64,000 nt of DNA from NCBI GenBank assembly GCA_009995705.1, contig JAADBR010000001.1:30044-94043 (forward strand). Reading direction: 5' to 3'. Source of the DNA: Microcystis aeruginosa W13-11. Its GTDB lineage: Bacteria > Cyanobacteriota > Cyanobacteriia > Cyanobacteriales > Microcystaceae. Below the pieces are notes generated by a model that was not told the origin of the DNA, did not search any database, and saw only the letters and a list, made by a program, of their open reading frames with translations. A program made the position numbers and the translations under genes. Positions 9,301-19,236 of this stretch are shown here, one piece after another; the first letter of the stretch is position 1; every line of letters begins with the position of its first letter.

Positions 9301-10755
9301 GTGAAAACAGTAAATAAAGCTAATTTTCCTAATACCGTGGTTATTGGTGGCGGACCGGCCGGATTAACTGCCGCCTATTGTCTAGCTAAACAGGGACTAC
9401 ATTCAATTGTACTAGAAAAAGGCGATCAAGTTGGGGGCATTTCTCGCACCGAAACCTACAAGGACTATCGCTTCGATATCGGTGGTCATCGCTTTTTTAC
9501 CAAAGTTCCCGAAGTACAACACCTGTGGCGGGAAATGTTAGGGGATGATTTTATTAAAGTTCCCCGTGTATCACGGATTTACTATCAGGGTAAATTTTTT
9601 AGTTATCCCTTGGAACCCATGAATGCTGTTAGTAATTTAGGGTTTATCCAGAGTATATTAATTGTTTATAGTTACTTCAAAGTTAAATTTTATCCTTTAC
9701 CCCTAGAAGAAAATTTTGAACAATGGGTGACTAATCGCTTTGGTCAACGGTTGTATCAAACTTTTTTTAAAAGTTATACCGAAAAAGTTTGGGGGATTCC
9801 CTGCACCCAAATTCGGGCAGATTGGGCAGCCCAACGTATTCAAGGATTATCCTTAAAGAAAGCTGTTATTAATGCTTTTTTTGGGGCAAATGATACCAAA
9901 ACTTTAATTAAAGAGTTTGATTATCCGCTGCTTGGACCGGGGATGATGTGGGAACGTTTTCAAGAAAAGTTAGAAGCCCAGGATTGTCCCGTGTGGCTAG
10001 ATACGGAGGTTATTAAAGTCAAAAGAGACGGTCAAAAAATTACCAGTATCATCATCAAAAAAGGTGAGGAAATAACCGAGATTACGGGCGATAATTTTAT
10101 CAATACCATGCCGATTACTGCCCTGATGCACCGTTTAGACCCCTTACCGCCTGAAAATGTTCTCAAGGCTGCCCGTGGACTCAAATATCGTGACTTTTTA
10201 ATCGTGCCAATTATCATCAATCAAGAGCATATTTTCCCCGATAATTGGATTTATATTCACAGTCCTGAATTTAAAGTAGGACGGATTCAGAACTTTAAAA
10301 ACTGGAGTCCGGAAATGGTTCCCGACCCTCAGAAAACTTGCTTAGGAATGGAGTATTTTTGTAGCGAAGGAGATGATTTATGGGAAATGAATAATCAGGA
10401 TTTAATTAAACTAGCTAGTCAGGAAATAGTTAATCTTGGCCTCGTAGATGACATCAAAAAAGTGGTGGACGGGACGGTAATTCGCCAAAAGAAAGCTTAT
10501 CCCGTTTATGACGACGAATATCAGCAACATTTACTGGTGATTCAAAACTATGTCGATAGTTTTGAAAATCTGCAATCTGTGGGCAGAAATGGAATGCACC
10601 GCTATAATAATCAAGACCATTCTATGTTATCGGCCATCCTAGCTGCTGAGAATATTATGGGGGCTAATCATAATCTCTGGAAAGTCAATACCGAGCGCTC
10701 TTACCATGAGGAATTTATGACGAAACCTAAACCAGAGCTTGCTAACATCAGTTAA
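9301..10755 (+). CDS. FAD-dependent oxidoreductase, UDP-galactopyranose mutase/amine-oxidase-like
   Basis: 484 residues from a GTG start. The Rossmann FAD motif is VVIGGGPAGLTAAYCLAKQG, followed by VGGISRTETYKDYRFDIGGH. GGHRFFTK is characteristic of a group of NAD(P)/FAD proteins related to UDP-galactopyranose mutase and protoporphyrinogen oxidase that often sit in polysaccharide clusters. The C-terminal RNGMHRYNNQDHSMLSAILA is the usual FAD-contacting end. Its place between two glycosyltransferases suggests it modifies a sugar nucleotide or lipid-linked sugar, but the reaction cannot be read from sequence. Confidence 0.78.
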   Translation: MKTVNKANFPNTVVIGGGPAGLTAAYCLAKQGLHSIVLEKGDQVGGISRTETYKDYRFDIGGHRFFTKVPEVQHLWREMLGDDFIKVPRVSRIYYQGKFFSYPLEPMNAVSNLGFIQSILIVYSYFKVKFYPLPLEENFEQWVTNRFGQRLYQTFFKSYTEKVWGIPCTQIRADWAAQRIQGLSLKKAVINAFFGANDTKTLIKEFDYPLLGPGMMWERFQEKLEAQDCPVWLDTEVIKVKRDGQKITSIIIKKGEEITEITGDNFINTMPITALMHRLDPLPPENVLKAARGLKYRDFLIVPIIINQEHIFPDNWIYIHSPEFKVGRIQNFKNWSPEMVPDPQKTCLGMEYFCSEGDDLWEMNNQDLIKLASQEIVNLGLVDDIKKVVDGTVIRQKKAYPVYDDEYQQHLLVIQNYVDSFENLQSVGRNGMHRYNNQDHSMLSAILAAENIMGANHNLWKVNTERSYHEEFMTKPKPELANIS

Positions 10756-10793
10756 TTGTTTTTAATTCACCTTATTAACTCAAAGAGGTTTAG

Positions 10794-11750
10794 ATGAAAT
10801 CGATGGCTCAAGTTACTTTAATTGTCACCCAACGGGAACGATTTAGCTATACTCAAGCTTCCCTTGAAAGCATTTACCAAAATACCCATGTTCTCTTTGA
10901 TTTATTCTATGTAGATGGTAATTCCCCTTCTCATATTCAGCAATACGTAGAAGCTCAGGCAAAAGAAAAGGGTTTTACTTTAGTTCGCAAAGAAACTTAT
11001 CTTGCCCCCAACCAAGCCCGAAATTTAGTTTTAAACCAAGTGAAAACTCCCTATGTTGTTTTTATTGATAATGATGTTTTAGTCACATCGGGTTGGTTGG
11101 AACGGTTAATAGAATGTGCGCAAGAAACAGGAGCATTGCTAGTTTCCCCATTGTATCTGGAAGGAAAGCCCGAAGATCAAGTGATTCACATGGCAGGGGG
11201 ATTTGCTCATTTTCGAGAAAAACAAGGAAAGAAAACCTTTTTTGAAAAACACCGTTGGTGTAAACGCAAAGTTGGCCAAGTTCAAGAACAATTAAAGCGA
11301 GAACCTACAGAATTAGTTGAATTTCATTGTACATTAATCAAAATGTCAGTTTTTGAACAATTAGGAATATTAGATGAGCAGTTCATGAGTACCGCAGAAC
11401 ATATTGACCTGTGCTTACAAATAAGAGATTTAGCAGGAAAAGAAGCTATTTATTTTGAACCCAATTCTGTAATTAGTTATGTTGCACCTCCTCCTTTTGA
11501 AGCAACAGATTTGCCTTATTTTCGTTTACGTTGGAGTGAAGAATGGAATCGAATCAGTTTAGAGTATTTTCGCCAAAAATGGCAACTAACTAAGGATGAT
11601 CCCTTTATTCGGGGACATTATAAGTGGTTAGCCTATCATCGTCAACTAGCTGCTGAAAAATCATTACATAAAACTCTCTCTATCCGTTATGACTCATGGC
11701 TAAATCGAACCGTTTTGAGTCAAGTTGAAGATAAATTGCCGTTTTTTTAG
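10794..11750 (+). CDS. Family 2 glycosyltransferase
   Basis: 318 residues. The GT-A core includes QVTLIVTQRERFSYTQASLE, LAPNQARNLVLNQVKTPYVV and the DxD-like IDNDVLV, with an acceptor-side TAEHIDLCLQIRDLAG. There are no membrane helices, so it is probably cytosolic or peripheral. AAGAGG lies about 8 bp before the ATG. It follows the FAD gene by 38 bp and probably acts in the same glycan pathway. Confidence 0.8.
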   Translation: MKSMAQVTLIVTQRERFSYTQASLESIYQNTHVLFDLFYVDGNSPSHIQQYVEAQAKEKGFTLVRKETYLAPNQARNLVLNQVKTPYVVFIDNDVLVTSGWLERLIECAQETGALLVSPLYLEGKPEDQVIHMAGGFAHFREKQGKKTFFEKHRWCKRKVGQVQEQLKREPTELVEFHCTLIKMSVFEQLGILDEQFMSTAEHIDLCLQIRDLAGKEAIYFEPNSVISYVAPPPFEATDLPYFRLRWSEEWNRISLEYFRQKWQLTKDDPFIRGHYKWLAYHRQLAAEKSLHKTLSIRYDSWLNRTVLSQVEDKLPFF

Positions 11751-11999
11751 CTGTTTTTTAGAGGTTGTATAGTTTAGAGGTGATTTGATTTGGGTGTATC
11801 TAAGTTTTGCAAAAATACCTGATTGGGAACGCTGACAACACCTAAAAACTTTATTTGTAGGGATTTATAAAGGTGATATACATCCTGATGATTTGCTCTG
11901 ATGGCAAAAAATTTTCTCAACTTGATCAATTGTTTTGGTGTATATGTATTGAATAATTATCCCCAAAGTGTGCAACCCGATTTTTTCAGGAGGTGAATC

Positions 12000-12782
12000 A
12001 TGTATCTTTTTGCTCAAACTAATTTGCAATTGTTTAATCAACTACACAAGGCAGGATATACAGAAGCTGATTTAGTCTGTATTCATCAATCCTATCAGTT
12101 GGCGAGTCGTTTATTTACGGGCTTTTTTCGAGGTTCAGGAAAACCTTTTATTAACCACTTAGTCGGAACAGCCAGCATTTTAGTCTCTGTTAATGCACCC
12201 ATTGATGTGATAGCAGGGGGATTACTTCATGCTGTTTACGAGTTCGGAGATTTTGGCGATGGAGCAAGAGGGATCACGGCGAAAAAACAAGCTCAAATTA
12301 GAAAAATAATGGGGGAATCTATTGAAAGTTATATAGCAAAATATACTGCTTTAAATTGGCAAGAAAATAATATAATTAACCTTTATCGGAATTTAGACAA
12401 GCTGGAGCAACAACAGAAAGAGGTTTTATTAATGCGTTTAGCTAATGAATTAGAAGACCATCTAGATGGAGGCATACTATACTGTGGTAATGCTCAAAAA
12501 CGCTTAGATTACCTTAATTATTGCGGTAATCTAATAATAGAAATGGCAAAAAAATTAGACTATCCTGAATTAGCAAATATTTTAAGTCAGGTTTTCCAAG
12601 AAACTTTTTCTTTAAACATTTCAACAGCCTTACAAAACAAATATCCTTACTCTTATCTTCTACCAACCAGTTCTCCTTTAATGCAATTTATGGGTCGATG
12701 GCGTTATCGTGCATTATCTGGTACACAAATTATTTTAAATCAAATTAATTTTAATAAATTCAAAGAATTCCTTCGCTTTTGA
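12000..12782 (+). CDS. RelA/SpoT-type HD-like protein with altered HD motif
   Basis: 260 residues; the start is fixed by a perfect AGGAGGTGA ribosome binding site just upstream. The order GKPFINHLVGTASIL, IAGGLLHAVYEFGDFG and later LLMRLANELEDH resembles the N-terminal ppGpp hydrolase domain of SpoT (Hxx..HD..RLADR). The metal-binding HD dipeptide reads HA here, so classical hydrolase activity is doubtful. No synthetase or ACT domain follows. It lies between glycosyltransferase and sulfotransferase genes, which fits a small HD-like family found in polysaccharide clusters. Its role is unknown. Confidence 0.6.
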   Translation: MYLFAQTNLQLFNQLHKAGYTEADLVCIHQSYQLASRLFTGFFRGSGKPFINHLVGTASILVSVNAPIDVIAGGLLHAVYEFGDFGDGARGITAKKQAQIRKIMGESIESYIAKYTALNWQENNIINLYRNLDKLEQQQKEVLLMRLANELEDHLDGGILYCGNAQKRLDYLNYCGNLIIEMAKKLDYPELANILSQVFQETFSLNISTALQNKYPYSYLLPTSSPLMQFMGRWRYRALSGTQIILNQINFNKFKEFLRF

Positions 12783-12803
12783 GTCACAATTTATGGTAAG
12801 TTT

Positions 12804-13694
12804 ATGACCAAATCAATTCAGCCTCTCTCTAATCCTAAACAACGACAAAAAATTCTCCCCAATTTTATTATTATCGGAGGGATGAAATGCGGAACAACCA
12901 GCCTTCATTATTATCTAAATTGTCACCCAGATATTTCTATGTCAACAGAGAAAGAACTAGACTTTTTTCTTGAGAAAAAGAATTGGTATAAAGGACTAGG
13001 CTGGTATCAATCTCAATTTCGGGGTAAAGGAAAAATCTATGGAGAAGCTTCCCCTAATTATACCAATTTCCCCCACTGGCCAGAAACCGCTTCACTGATG
13101 TCTAAAATTCTTCCTGACGTGAAACTAATCTATCTAGTTAGAGAACCAATTCAAAGACTTATCTCCCATTATGTTCACAAATTAGCGGATGGAGGAGAAA
13201 ATCGTTCCATTGAGGAAGCTCTCAGTGATTTTGAAGATAACTCTCATAATCCCTACATTTGTCGGAGCCGTTACTATTTGCAGTTAGAGCAGTATTTACA
13301 GTATTTTGATGCTGCTAATCTCTTGATTATCACCACGGAAGAATTATATTATTACCCAGAACAAGTTTTACCAAAAATATTTAGATTTTTAGGAGTATCC
13401 GATAATATAACTTCTATCAACTGTCGAAAAAGGCTGCATGAATCTGTACTCAAAAGAAGGAAAACATTCCTAGGTAATCACATAGCTCAACTACCGATAA
13501 TGACCAAAATAAATCATCTTCCACCTAGTCTGAGAAATCATGTTAATAAATTAATTTATTTTCCTTTTTCCACTCCCGTTAGTAAACCTATCTTAGATAC
13601 AGAATTGCGTCACCAATTAATTGAATATCTCAAAGATGATGTGGAGCAATTACGCCAGTTTACAGGTCAGAAATTCAGTGAGTGGTCTATCTAA
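12804..13694 (+). CDS. PAPS-dependent sulfotransferase, intact copy
   Basis: 296 residues. The 5'-phosphosulfate loop is IIGGMKCGTTSLHYYLNCHP, and the 3'-phosphate side is KLIYLVREPIQRLISHY. The middle FFLEKKNWYKGLGWY and GEASPNYTNFP are typical of heparan-sulfate-type sulfotransferases of bacteria. It would move sulfate from PAPS to a hydroxyl or amino group of a glycan. A decayed second copy lies at 20990-21743, and the last 190 bp of the two copies are almost identical. Confidence 0.87.
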   Translation: MTKSIQPLSNPKQRQKILPNFIIIGGMKCGTTSLHYYLNCHPDISMSTEKELDFFLEKKNWYKGLGWYQSQFRGKGKIYGEASPNYTNFPHWPETASLMSKILPDVKLIYLVREPIQRLISHYVHKLADGGENRSIEEALSDFEDNSHNPYICRSRYYLQLEQYLQYFDAANLLIITTEELYYYPEQVLPKIFRFLGVSDNITSINCRKRLHESVLKRRKTFLGNHIAQLPIMTKINHLPPSLRNHVNKLIYFPFSTPVSKPILDTELRHQLIEYLKDDVEQLRQFTGQKFSEWSI

Positions 13695-13780
13695 AACTGT
13701 TCCTTAAAAACATCACTGAATTCATATAAATGTTTTTGATTTTAAGGATAAAGATTATTTGTAGAAAATATGTTTCTTTT

Positions 13781-14044
13781 TCATTCTTTATAAACATCTT
13801 GGCGATGTCTAATTCTGGTGATTTTTATTATTTTATCATGATCATCTATTGTGTAAACAATGCGATAATCACCGATACGAACCCGATATAATTGATATTC
13901 TCCTTGTAGTTTAACAACACCAGAGGGACGAGGATCTTGCTGTAGTTGATCAAGACTTTCACCCACCCGTTGCTTAACCGAAAGGGGTAATTTTTTGAAT
14001 TCTTTGGCTGCAGAAGTTTTAAATTGAATTCGATAATTATTCAT
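13781..14044 (-). CDS. RelE/ParE-family toxin
   Basis: 87 residues with the family pattern FKTSAAKEFKKLPLSVKQRV, LQGEYQLYRVRIGDYRIVYT and KITRIRHRQDVY. RelE-like members cleave mRNA at the ribosome, while ParE members poison gyrase; the RxGDYRIVY/RxRxDVY form is closer to RelE. The ATG overlaps the antitoxin gene end by 8 bp, as is usual for a co-translated pair. A piece of this gene's 3' half is copied at about 21784-21896. Confidence 0.88.
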   Translation of the reverse strand: MNNYRIQFKTSAAKEFKKLPLSVKQRVGESLDQLQQDPRPSGVVKLQGEYQLYRVRIGDYRIVYTIDDHDKIIKITRIRHRQDVYKE

Positions 14045-14228
14045 TGAGTGTATTTTCTGTTTCTAATTCTTGTTTTAACTCATCCCAAGAAATTTCTAAT
14101 TCATTTTCTCGACTACGAGAGACTAAAATATCTGAAAAATCTTCCCAAAGTTCTCCCCATTCTTCTAAGTCAATGAGGACAGCTTTCTTTTCACCTTTTT
14201 CATTAATTACAAAGTTAATTCCTTTCAT
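14037..14228 (-). CDS. Antitoxin of the RelE/ParE pair
   Basis: 63 residues: an N-terminal beta-strand/helix dimer-type part (NEKGEKKAVLIDLEEWGELW) and an acidic C-terminal helix (EISWDELKQELE), as in Phd/YefM or RelB-like antitoxins. It precedes and overlaps the toxin. Such pairs are normally repressed by their own complex. It is on the opposite strand to the surrounding glycan genes, as expected for an inserted module. Confidence 0.8.
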   Translation of the reverse strand: MKGINFVINEKGEKKAVLIDLEEWGELWEDFSDILVSRSRENELEISWDELKQELETENTLNE

Positions 14229-14293
14229 AATTGTTTTAAAAACAGAACCTTACACCTAATTGTACCATAAATCTGAGATACTCCCATCAATAA

Positions 14294-14944
14294 CTATTCC
14301 TCTTCTAAACCTAATCCTAACGCCTGTAAGCGTTCAGCTGGTCGGTCTGCACGTTTTTTCTCTTTATCCGCACGCTGTTTTTCTTGACGCATTTGAGACT
14401 CTAACTCAACGGTTGTTAAAAACTTCTCTCCATCGGGACGATACAATTCTAAGCTTGATTCATTCCAGATAAAACGCATACCTAAACGGGGACTTATCCA
14501 GTCATTGATGGGGATAATTTCTGCTAAAATTTCTCCCTGTCTTTGCCATCCTTGTAAACGACAGCGCATCGGATTATATAAATAGTATTCTTCTACCCTA
14601 TAAGTGTCATAAAACTCCAATTTTCGACTCATTTCTGCTTTTGTATTCTTCGGTGATAGAATTTCAAAAACCACTTGAGGAGGGATATTTTCTTGCTGCC
14701 ATTGACGATAGGAACCGCCAAAAGCTACCATCACATCAGGAGCAACCGGTGAAACCAAAGTAGAACGCAGAGGATACCAGAGTAAATCTCCGGCAATAAA
14801 CACCTTAGGGTCATCCGGAAAGATAATCTCTAAATTCTCCTTAATTTTGACAATTCACTCATATTGTTCGGTATTATCTGCCATCGGTTGACCATCGCTA
14901 TCGGGGAAAAGAAGATCGTCGTCAACATCAAGATAACTAACCAT
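14294..14944 (-). pseudogene. Uma2-family endonuclease, copy broken by a nonsense codon
   Basis: Compared with the intact paralogue at 23760-24470, this copy starts at the equivalent ATG (14944) but has TGA at 14856-14858 where the other has TGG (NTEQYEW). It also lacks six codons in the RPKGRR stretch and has fewer KRADxE heptads near the C-terminus (two instead of four). The catalytic-core text DVMVAFGG, PPQVVFEILSPKNTKAEMSR and EEYYLYNP remains. An internal ATG at 14803 could give a 169-residue truncated protein, but without the N-terminus this is unlikely to be native. Confidence 0.8.
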
Positions 14945-15030
14945 TGTCTTTTAATTTTAATAGATGGTTGTTTTCTGATTATAGCAAGATTTTGATCTAT
15001 AATAAAGGCTGAAATTAAAATATATTAAAG

Positions 15031-16485
15031 ATGAACATTAAAAAGAAAACTATTCAAGGCATTTTTTGGTCAGGACTGCAAAATTGGGGTAGTCAAGCGG
15101 GTTCATTTATAATATTTTTAATTCTCGCTCGTCTATTAACTCCAGAAGCTTTTGGTTTAGTAGCATTGGCTAATGTATTGATAAACTTCATGCAGATTTT
15201 TTTAAATCAAGGGTTTGCTCAAGTATTGATTCAAAAACAGGATTTAGAATCGCAAGATATAAATACAGTTTTTTGGACACAGGTATTTACGGGATGTCTT
15301 TTAACAACTATCACTTTTTTTTCTGCTATTTTAATATCTAAAGTTTTTCATCAACCCTCTTTAATTCCTATCCTACAAATTCTTGCGTTAGTTTTTATTA
15401 TTAATGCTTTTAGTCAAACTCAAGCATCCCTATTAAGACGTGATTTTAAATTTAAAGTCCTGGCAACTCGCTCTTTATTAGGAATCATCATTGCTGGTAT
15501 CGTCGGTGTGGTCATGGCACTTTTAGGATACGGTGTTTGGAGTTTAGTCAGCCAACAGTTAACCTACGAACTTATGGGGGTTGTTGTTCTTTGGACTGCC
15601 GGCAATTGGCGACCAAAATGGGAATTTTCTTGGATAACTTTAACAGAAATATTTTCTTTTAGTATCAATGTTTTAGGATATAAAATGATGGAGTTCTTTA
15701 ACCAGAAAACTGATAATCTATTAGTCGGTTATTTTTTAGGGGAAGTTGCCCTAGGTTATTATGCAATTTCCCATCGAATTTTAGAAGTAATGACCCAATT
15801 GTTAATCGGAACATTAAACCAAGTTGCTTTACCAACTTTTTCGCGCTTGCAAAAAGATTCTCAAGGGTTTATAGCCGCCTATTATCGAATCACTCAATTT
15901 ACCAGCTTAATCGCTTTTCCAGTCTTTTTTGCCGTGATAATTCTCAGTCCAGAATTATTGGTGAGTTTGTTTGGTCAAAAATGGACTAACGCTATTCCTA
16001 TTCTCCAAATTATTCCCCTCGTGGGAATACTTCATGCTATCACTTTCTCTCAAAGGTCTGCTTTTGTCGCCCTAGGCAAACCCATATTACAGTTTAAATT
16101 GGGACTACTCAATGCAGTTTTAAATATTATTGCTTGTTTAATCGCCCTACAGTGGGGAATCTTAGCTGTAGCCACAGCTTATGTCCTCAGTGATTATCTA
16201 GTTTTTCCCCTTGGACAATGGCTTTTAAGTCAATTAATTCCCCTGACATGGAAAACCTATCTATCGCAATTTATTGCCCCTATAACCTGCACAGCAATTA
16301 TGATTTTTACCCTGCTTGGCACTCAAAGAATTTTTTTATCTCATTCCTATCCCTTGCTGAATTTAGTTATTGCTTCCCTCCTGGGAACAATTGCCTATAT
16401 TCTCAGCTTTTTTCTCCTCTTTCCTCAACTGTTTCAACAAATATGGGAACTAGGAAGACTCTTAAAACCCACCTCTGAAAATTAA
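15031..16485 (+). CDS. Polysaccharide flippase (WzxC-like, MOP superfamily)
   Basis: 484 residues with 12 to 14 hydrophobic segments. The start KKKTIQGIFWSGLQNWGSQ is typical of this family, and the middle has FFNQKTDNLLVGYFLG and YYAISHRILEV, both common in WzxC-type flippases. It would flip lipid-linked oligosaccharide to the periplasmic side. It is followed 12 bp later by a GT4 gene. A fragment equivalent to its last third (from FGQKWTN) is repeated at 21897-22420, where the sequence has already diverged. Confidence 0.87.
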   Translation: MNIKKKTIQGIFWSGLQNWGSQAGSFIIFLILARLLTPEAFGLVALANVLINFMQIFLNQGFAQVLIQKQDLESQDINTVFWTQVFTGCLLTTITFFSAILISKVFHQPSLIPILQILALVFIINAFSQTQASLLRRDFKFKVLATRSLLGIIIAGIVGVVMALLGYGVWSLVSQQLTYELMGVVVLWTAGNWRPKWEFSWITLTEIFSFSINVLGYKMMEFFNQKTDNLLVGYFLGEVALGYYAISHRILEVMTQLLIGTLNQVALPTFSRLQKDSQGFIAAYYRITQFTSLIAFPVFFAVIILSPELLVSLFGQKWTNAIPILQIIPLVGILHAITFSQRSAFVALGKPILQFKLGLLNAVLNIIACLIALQWGILAVATAYVLSDYLVFPLGQWLLSQLIPLTWKTYLSQFIAPITCTAIMIFTLLGTQRIFLSHSYPLLNLVIASLLGTIAYILSFFLLFPQLFQQIWELGRLLKPTSEN

Positions 16486-16497
16486 ATACCTAATTGC

Positions 16498-17682
16498 ATG
16501 AAAATTTTACTAATTAATGACTATTCAACCCCTAGCGGAGGCGCAGAATTATTGATGCTATCCTTGCGGGATAAGTTGCGGCAAAGGGGACATGATGCTC
16601 GTTGCTTTTCCAGCAATGCTCAACCCCTAAAAATGAACCCAGAGGCAGATTATACCTGTTTTGGAACCACATCTTCTTGGCGAACAATTCTCCAAACTGG
16701 CAACTTTTGGGCAGTACAGCACTTGCAACAAGTTTTAAAAACATTTCAGCCAGATTTGGTACATATCTTCCTATTTTTAACCCAATTATCCCCTTTAATC
16801 TTACCCTTGCTCAAAGATATTCCTAGTATTTATTATGCCGTTTGGTATCGGGCCATCTGTCCAATAGGAACAAAATTACTACCGAACGGAGTACCCTGTC
16901 AAGTTCCCTTCGGTATTCCCTGCTATCAAAATCGTTGTCTCCCCTTGCGCGATTGGCTGCCGTTAATGTTACAGATGAATTTATGGCAAAAATGGGGTAA
17001 TAACTTTAATCTTTGGACTGCCGCCAGCAAAACCGTCCAAGAGTCGATGCTAGAAGCCAATTTTAATCATGTAGAAGTAGTTTGGCACGGAGTCCCCCAA
17101 GAAAACCAACGCCTACCCTTACAATTTCCCCCAAATATTGCTTTTGCTGCCCGTTTAGTCAAGGAAAAGGGAGCAGACATATTATTACGGGCTTTTGCTC
17201 AGGTTATCGCCCAAATTCCCCAGGCACAATTAAATCTAGTTGGAGAGGGAGTAGAGCGAGACAATCTCGAAAAACGTATAATAGAGCTTAATTTAACTAA
17301 AAACGTCGTCATGCACGGACAGATGCCTCGTAACGCCATGGAAGCTCTATTTTCTAACGCTTGGGTGCAGGTAGTCCCCTCTCTGTGGGCGGAACCCTTT
17401 GGCTTAATTACCGCCAGTGCTATGATGCGAGGTACTGCGGTAATTGCCAGCGCCACTGGTGGTTCTCAAGACATAGTAACAGAGGAAAAAACTGGTTTTC
17501 TGTTTCCGCCAGGGGATGTGGATGCTTTAGCGACAAGTTTATTAAAAATCTTACAAAATCGAGAACTAGCCGAAAAATTGGGGTACCATGGCCGAAAATT
17601 TGCCCTCGCACATTTAACAGAGGATATTTTTGTCGATAACTTTTTGAGTTTATATGATAGACTACTGCATCAAAAGTTATAA
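16498..17682 (+). CDS. Family 4 glycosyltransferase
   Basis: 394 residues of GT-B fold. The N-terminal GGAELLMLSLRDKLRQRGHD is a donor-family signature. The C-terminal domain has FAARLVKEKGADILLRAF, LVGEGVERDNLE, MHGQMPRNAMEALF and the E-x7-E motif in PSLWAEPFGLITASAMMRG. CxxP-rich text at residues 120-145 (CPIGTK, CQVPFGIPC, CYQNRCLP) recalls a four-cysteine insert found in some bacterial GT4 enzymes. It probably extends the lipid-linked repeat unit. Only 30 bp separate its stop from the next ATG. Confidence 0.87.
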   Translation: MKILLINDYSTPSGGAELLMLSLRDKLRQRGHDARCFSSNAQPLKMNPEADYTCFGTTSSWRTILQTGNFWAVQHLQQVLKTFQPDLVHIFLFLTQLSPLILPLLKDIPSIYYAVWYRAICPIGTKLLPNGVPCQVPFGIPCYQNRCLPLRDWLPLMLQMNLWQKWGNNFNLWTAASKTVQESMLEANFNHVEVVWHGVPQENQRLPLQFPPNIAFAARLVKEKGADILLRAFAQVIAQIPQAQLNLVGEGVERDNLEKRIIELNLTKNVVMHGQMPRNAMEALFSNAWVQVVPSLWAEPFGLITASAMMRGTAVIASATGGSQDIVTEEKTGFLFPPGDVDALATSLLKILQNRELAEKLGYHGRKFALAHLTEDIFVDNFLSLYDRLLHQKL

Positions 17683-17712
17683 GTTTTGTTAAAAAAAGGA
17701 GGTAAAAAAATC

Positions 17713-19215
17713 ATGAATACTTCTATTAATTCTTCCCCCTTAGTTATTCTAGGTTTAGATGCAGGCGATGCTAACCTAATTGAAAAATGGGCTAGGGAAG
17801 GCTATCTTCCTCATATTAACTCAATTATGAATCGAGGTTGTTGGGGACGAACCATAGGAGTAGATTTAATTAATGAAGATGGCGTTTGGACAAGATTATT
17901 TAGCGGTGTTTCCCAAAAAGAACAAGGTTTTTATTATTTTCGTCAATTAAAAACTGGTAGCTATGATTTATACACGGTAGAAAAGACAGCAGCAACACAA
18001 AAAGTTTTTTGGTCTGACTATCAAGGAACCGATAAAAAAGTAGCTTTGATTGATATTCCCGATTTGGATATTATACCTAATCTGCAAGGAATTCAATTAT
18101 ACAATTGGGCAGTTCACAATTCCCACTATATTCCTCCGTCTAGCTATCCAGAAAAACTACTATCTACTATTAATCAAAAGTTTAGCCAACCCGATAATAT
18201 TACTGAAAAATTTATCAGTAGTTTCCCAGAAGACAAAAGAATTTATCAGCGCTTAAGAAATCGTTTAGCTAAAAAAGGTGAATTATGTCGCTATCTTTTG
18301 TCTCAAGATAACTATGACTTAATTGTATCAGTATTTGGCGAATGTCATACGGGAGGACATCAATTTTGGAAATATCGCCCTGAAGCTCAAGGTAATGAGA
18401 AAGTTATTGCCTTAACGGAACTAACTTATGCTATTAGAGAAATCTATCAGGCTATTGACCGAGAAATTGGTTCAATTCTGCAAGAATTACCTCCAAATGT
18501 TAACATTGTTATTGCTTCTTCCGTTGGTTTAATTGATAGATACTCCACCGAAGGGCTAATCGAAGATTTTTGCCATAAACTTGGTTATCAGAAAGCAATT
18601 AATGATAATATTTTACCCCCAACACTCTTAAATATCCTGCGTCAGATTATCCCCACAACTTGGCGTATGTTCCTGAGTCGTTATCTTCCTAGAGACATCA
18701 AAGAAAAAATATTTGCCGATAATTTTCGTCAGGGAACAGATTGGAATCAAACCAAAGCTTTCGCTATTCCTTCTGCTTATATGAGTTTTATTCGTGTTAA
18801 TCTACAGGGAAGAGAACCTCAAGGAATTGTGAGTCACGGGGAGGAATACGAAGCGGTTTTAAATCAAATTGAAGCAGATTTATCTCAATTAATTGATAAA
18901 CGAAGTGGACAAAAAGCTATTCAGAAAATCTGGCGTAGCAGAGAGTTATTTAACAATGATATTGACAGCGAATTACCTGATTTATTAGTAGAATGGCAAC
19001 CGTTACCCTATTTTATGGAAAAAGTCCATCATCCCCGGGCTGAAATAACCCAAACTAAACCAGAATTTTTTCGAGGAAGTGACCACACTCACGAAGGATT
19101 TATCGCTTTTGCCGGTGATTTAATTCCCAACAGAGGGAATCTAGGAAAAATTGATTTTACTTCCTTAAAACCAGCCTTTTTATCCTTAATGAATAATCAA
19201 ACTCCTAACTTGTAA
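17713..19215 (+). CDS. Alkaline-phosphatase-superfamily protein, paralogue 1
   Basis: 500 residues. The ATG at 17713 is chosen because a perfect AAAGGAGGT lies just before it; the TTG at 17686 is upstream of that site. The N-terminal metal region is VILGLDAGDANLIEKWAREG, and the later FGECHTGGHQFWKY and RGSDHTHEGFIAFAG carry the histidines and aspartates expected of the type I phosphodiesterase/phosphatase fold. No signal peptide is seen, so it is cytosolic. The family includes phosphoglycan-modifying enzymes, and its place after flippase and GT4 genes suggests phosphate-group handling on a glycan precursor. The substrate is unknown. Confidence 0.7.
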   Translation: MNTSINSSPLVILGLDAGDANLIEKWAREGYLPHINSIMNRGCWGRTIGVDLINEDGVWTRLFSGVSQKEQGFYYFRQLKTGSYDLYTVEKTAATQKVFWSDYQGTDKKVALIDIPDLDIIPNLQGIQLYNWAVHNSHYIPPSSYPEKLLSTINQKFSQPDNITEKFISSFPEDKRIYQRLRNRLAKKGELCRYLLSQDNYDLIVSVFGECHTGGHQFWKYRPEAQGNEKVIALTELTYAIREIYQAIDREIGSILQELPPNVNIVIASSVGLIDRYSTEGLIEDFCHKLGYQKAINDNILPPTLLNILRQIIPTTWRMFLSRYLPRDIKEKIFADNFRQGTDWNQTKAFAIPSAYMSFIRVNLQGREPQGIVSHGEEYEAVLNQIEADLSQLIDKRSGQKAIQKIWRSRELFNNDIDSELPDLLVEWQPLPYFMEKVHHPRAEITQTKPEFFRGSDHTHEGFIAFAGDLIPNRGNLGKIDFTSLKPAFLSLMNNQTPNL

Positions 19216-19236
19216 TCTCAGTTTACTCTAAAAATT

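Noticed and set aside
14294..14803. Shortened Uma2 protein from the internal ATG at 14803
   Set aside because: The intact paralogue shows that the native start is at 14944 with a nonsense codon between; the internal ATG has no clear ribosome binding site.
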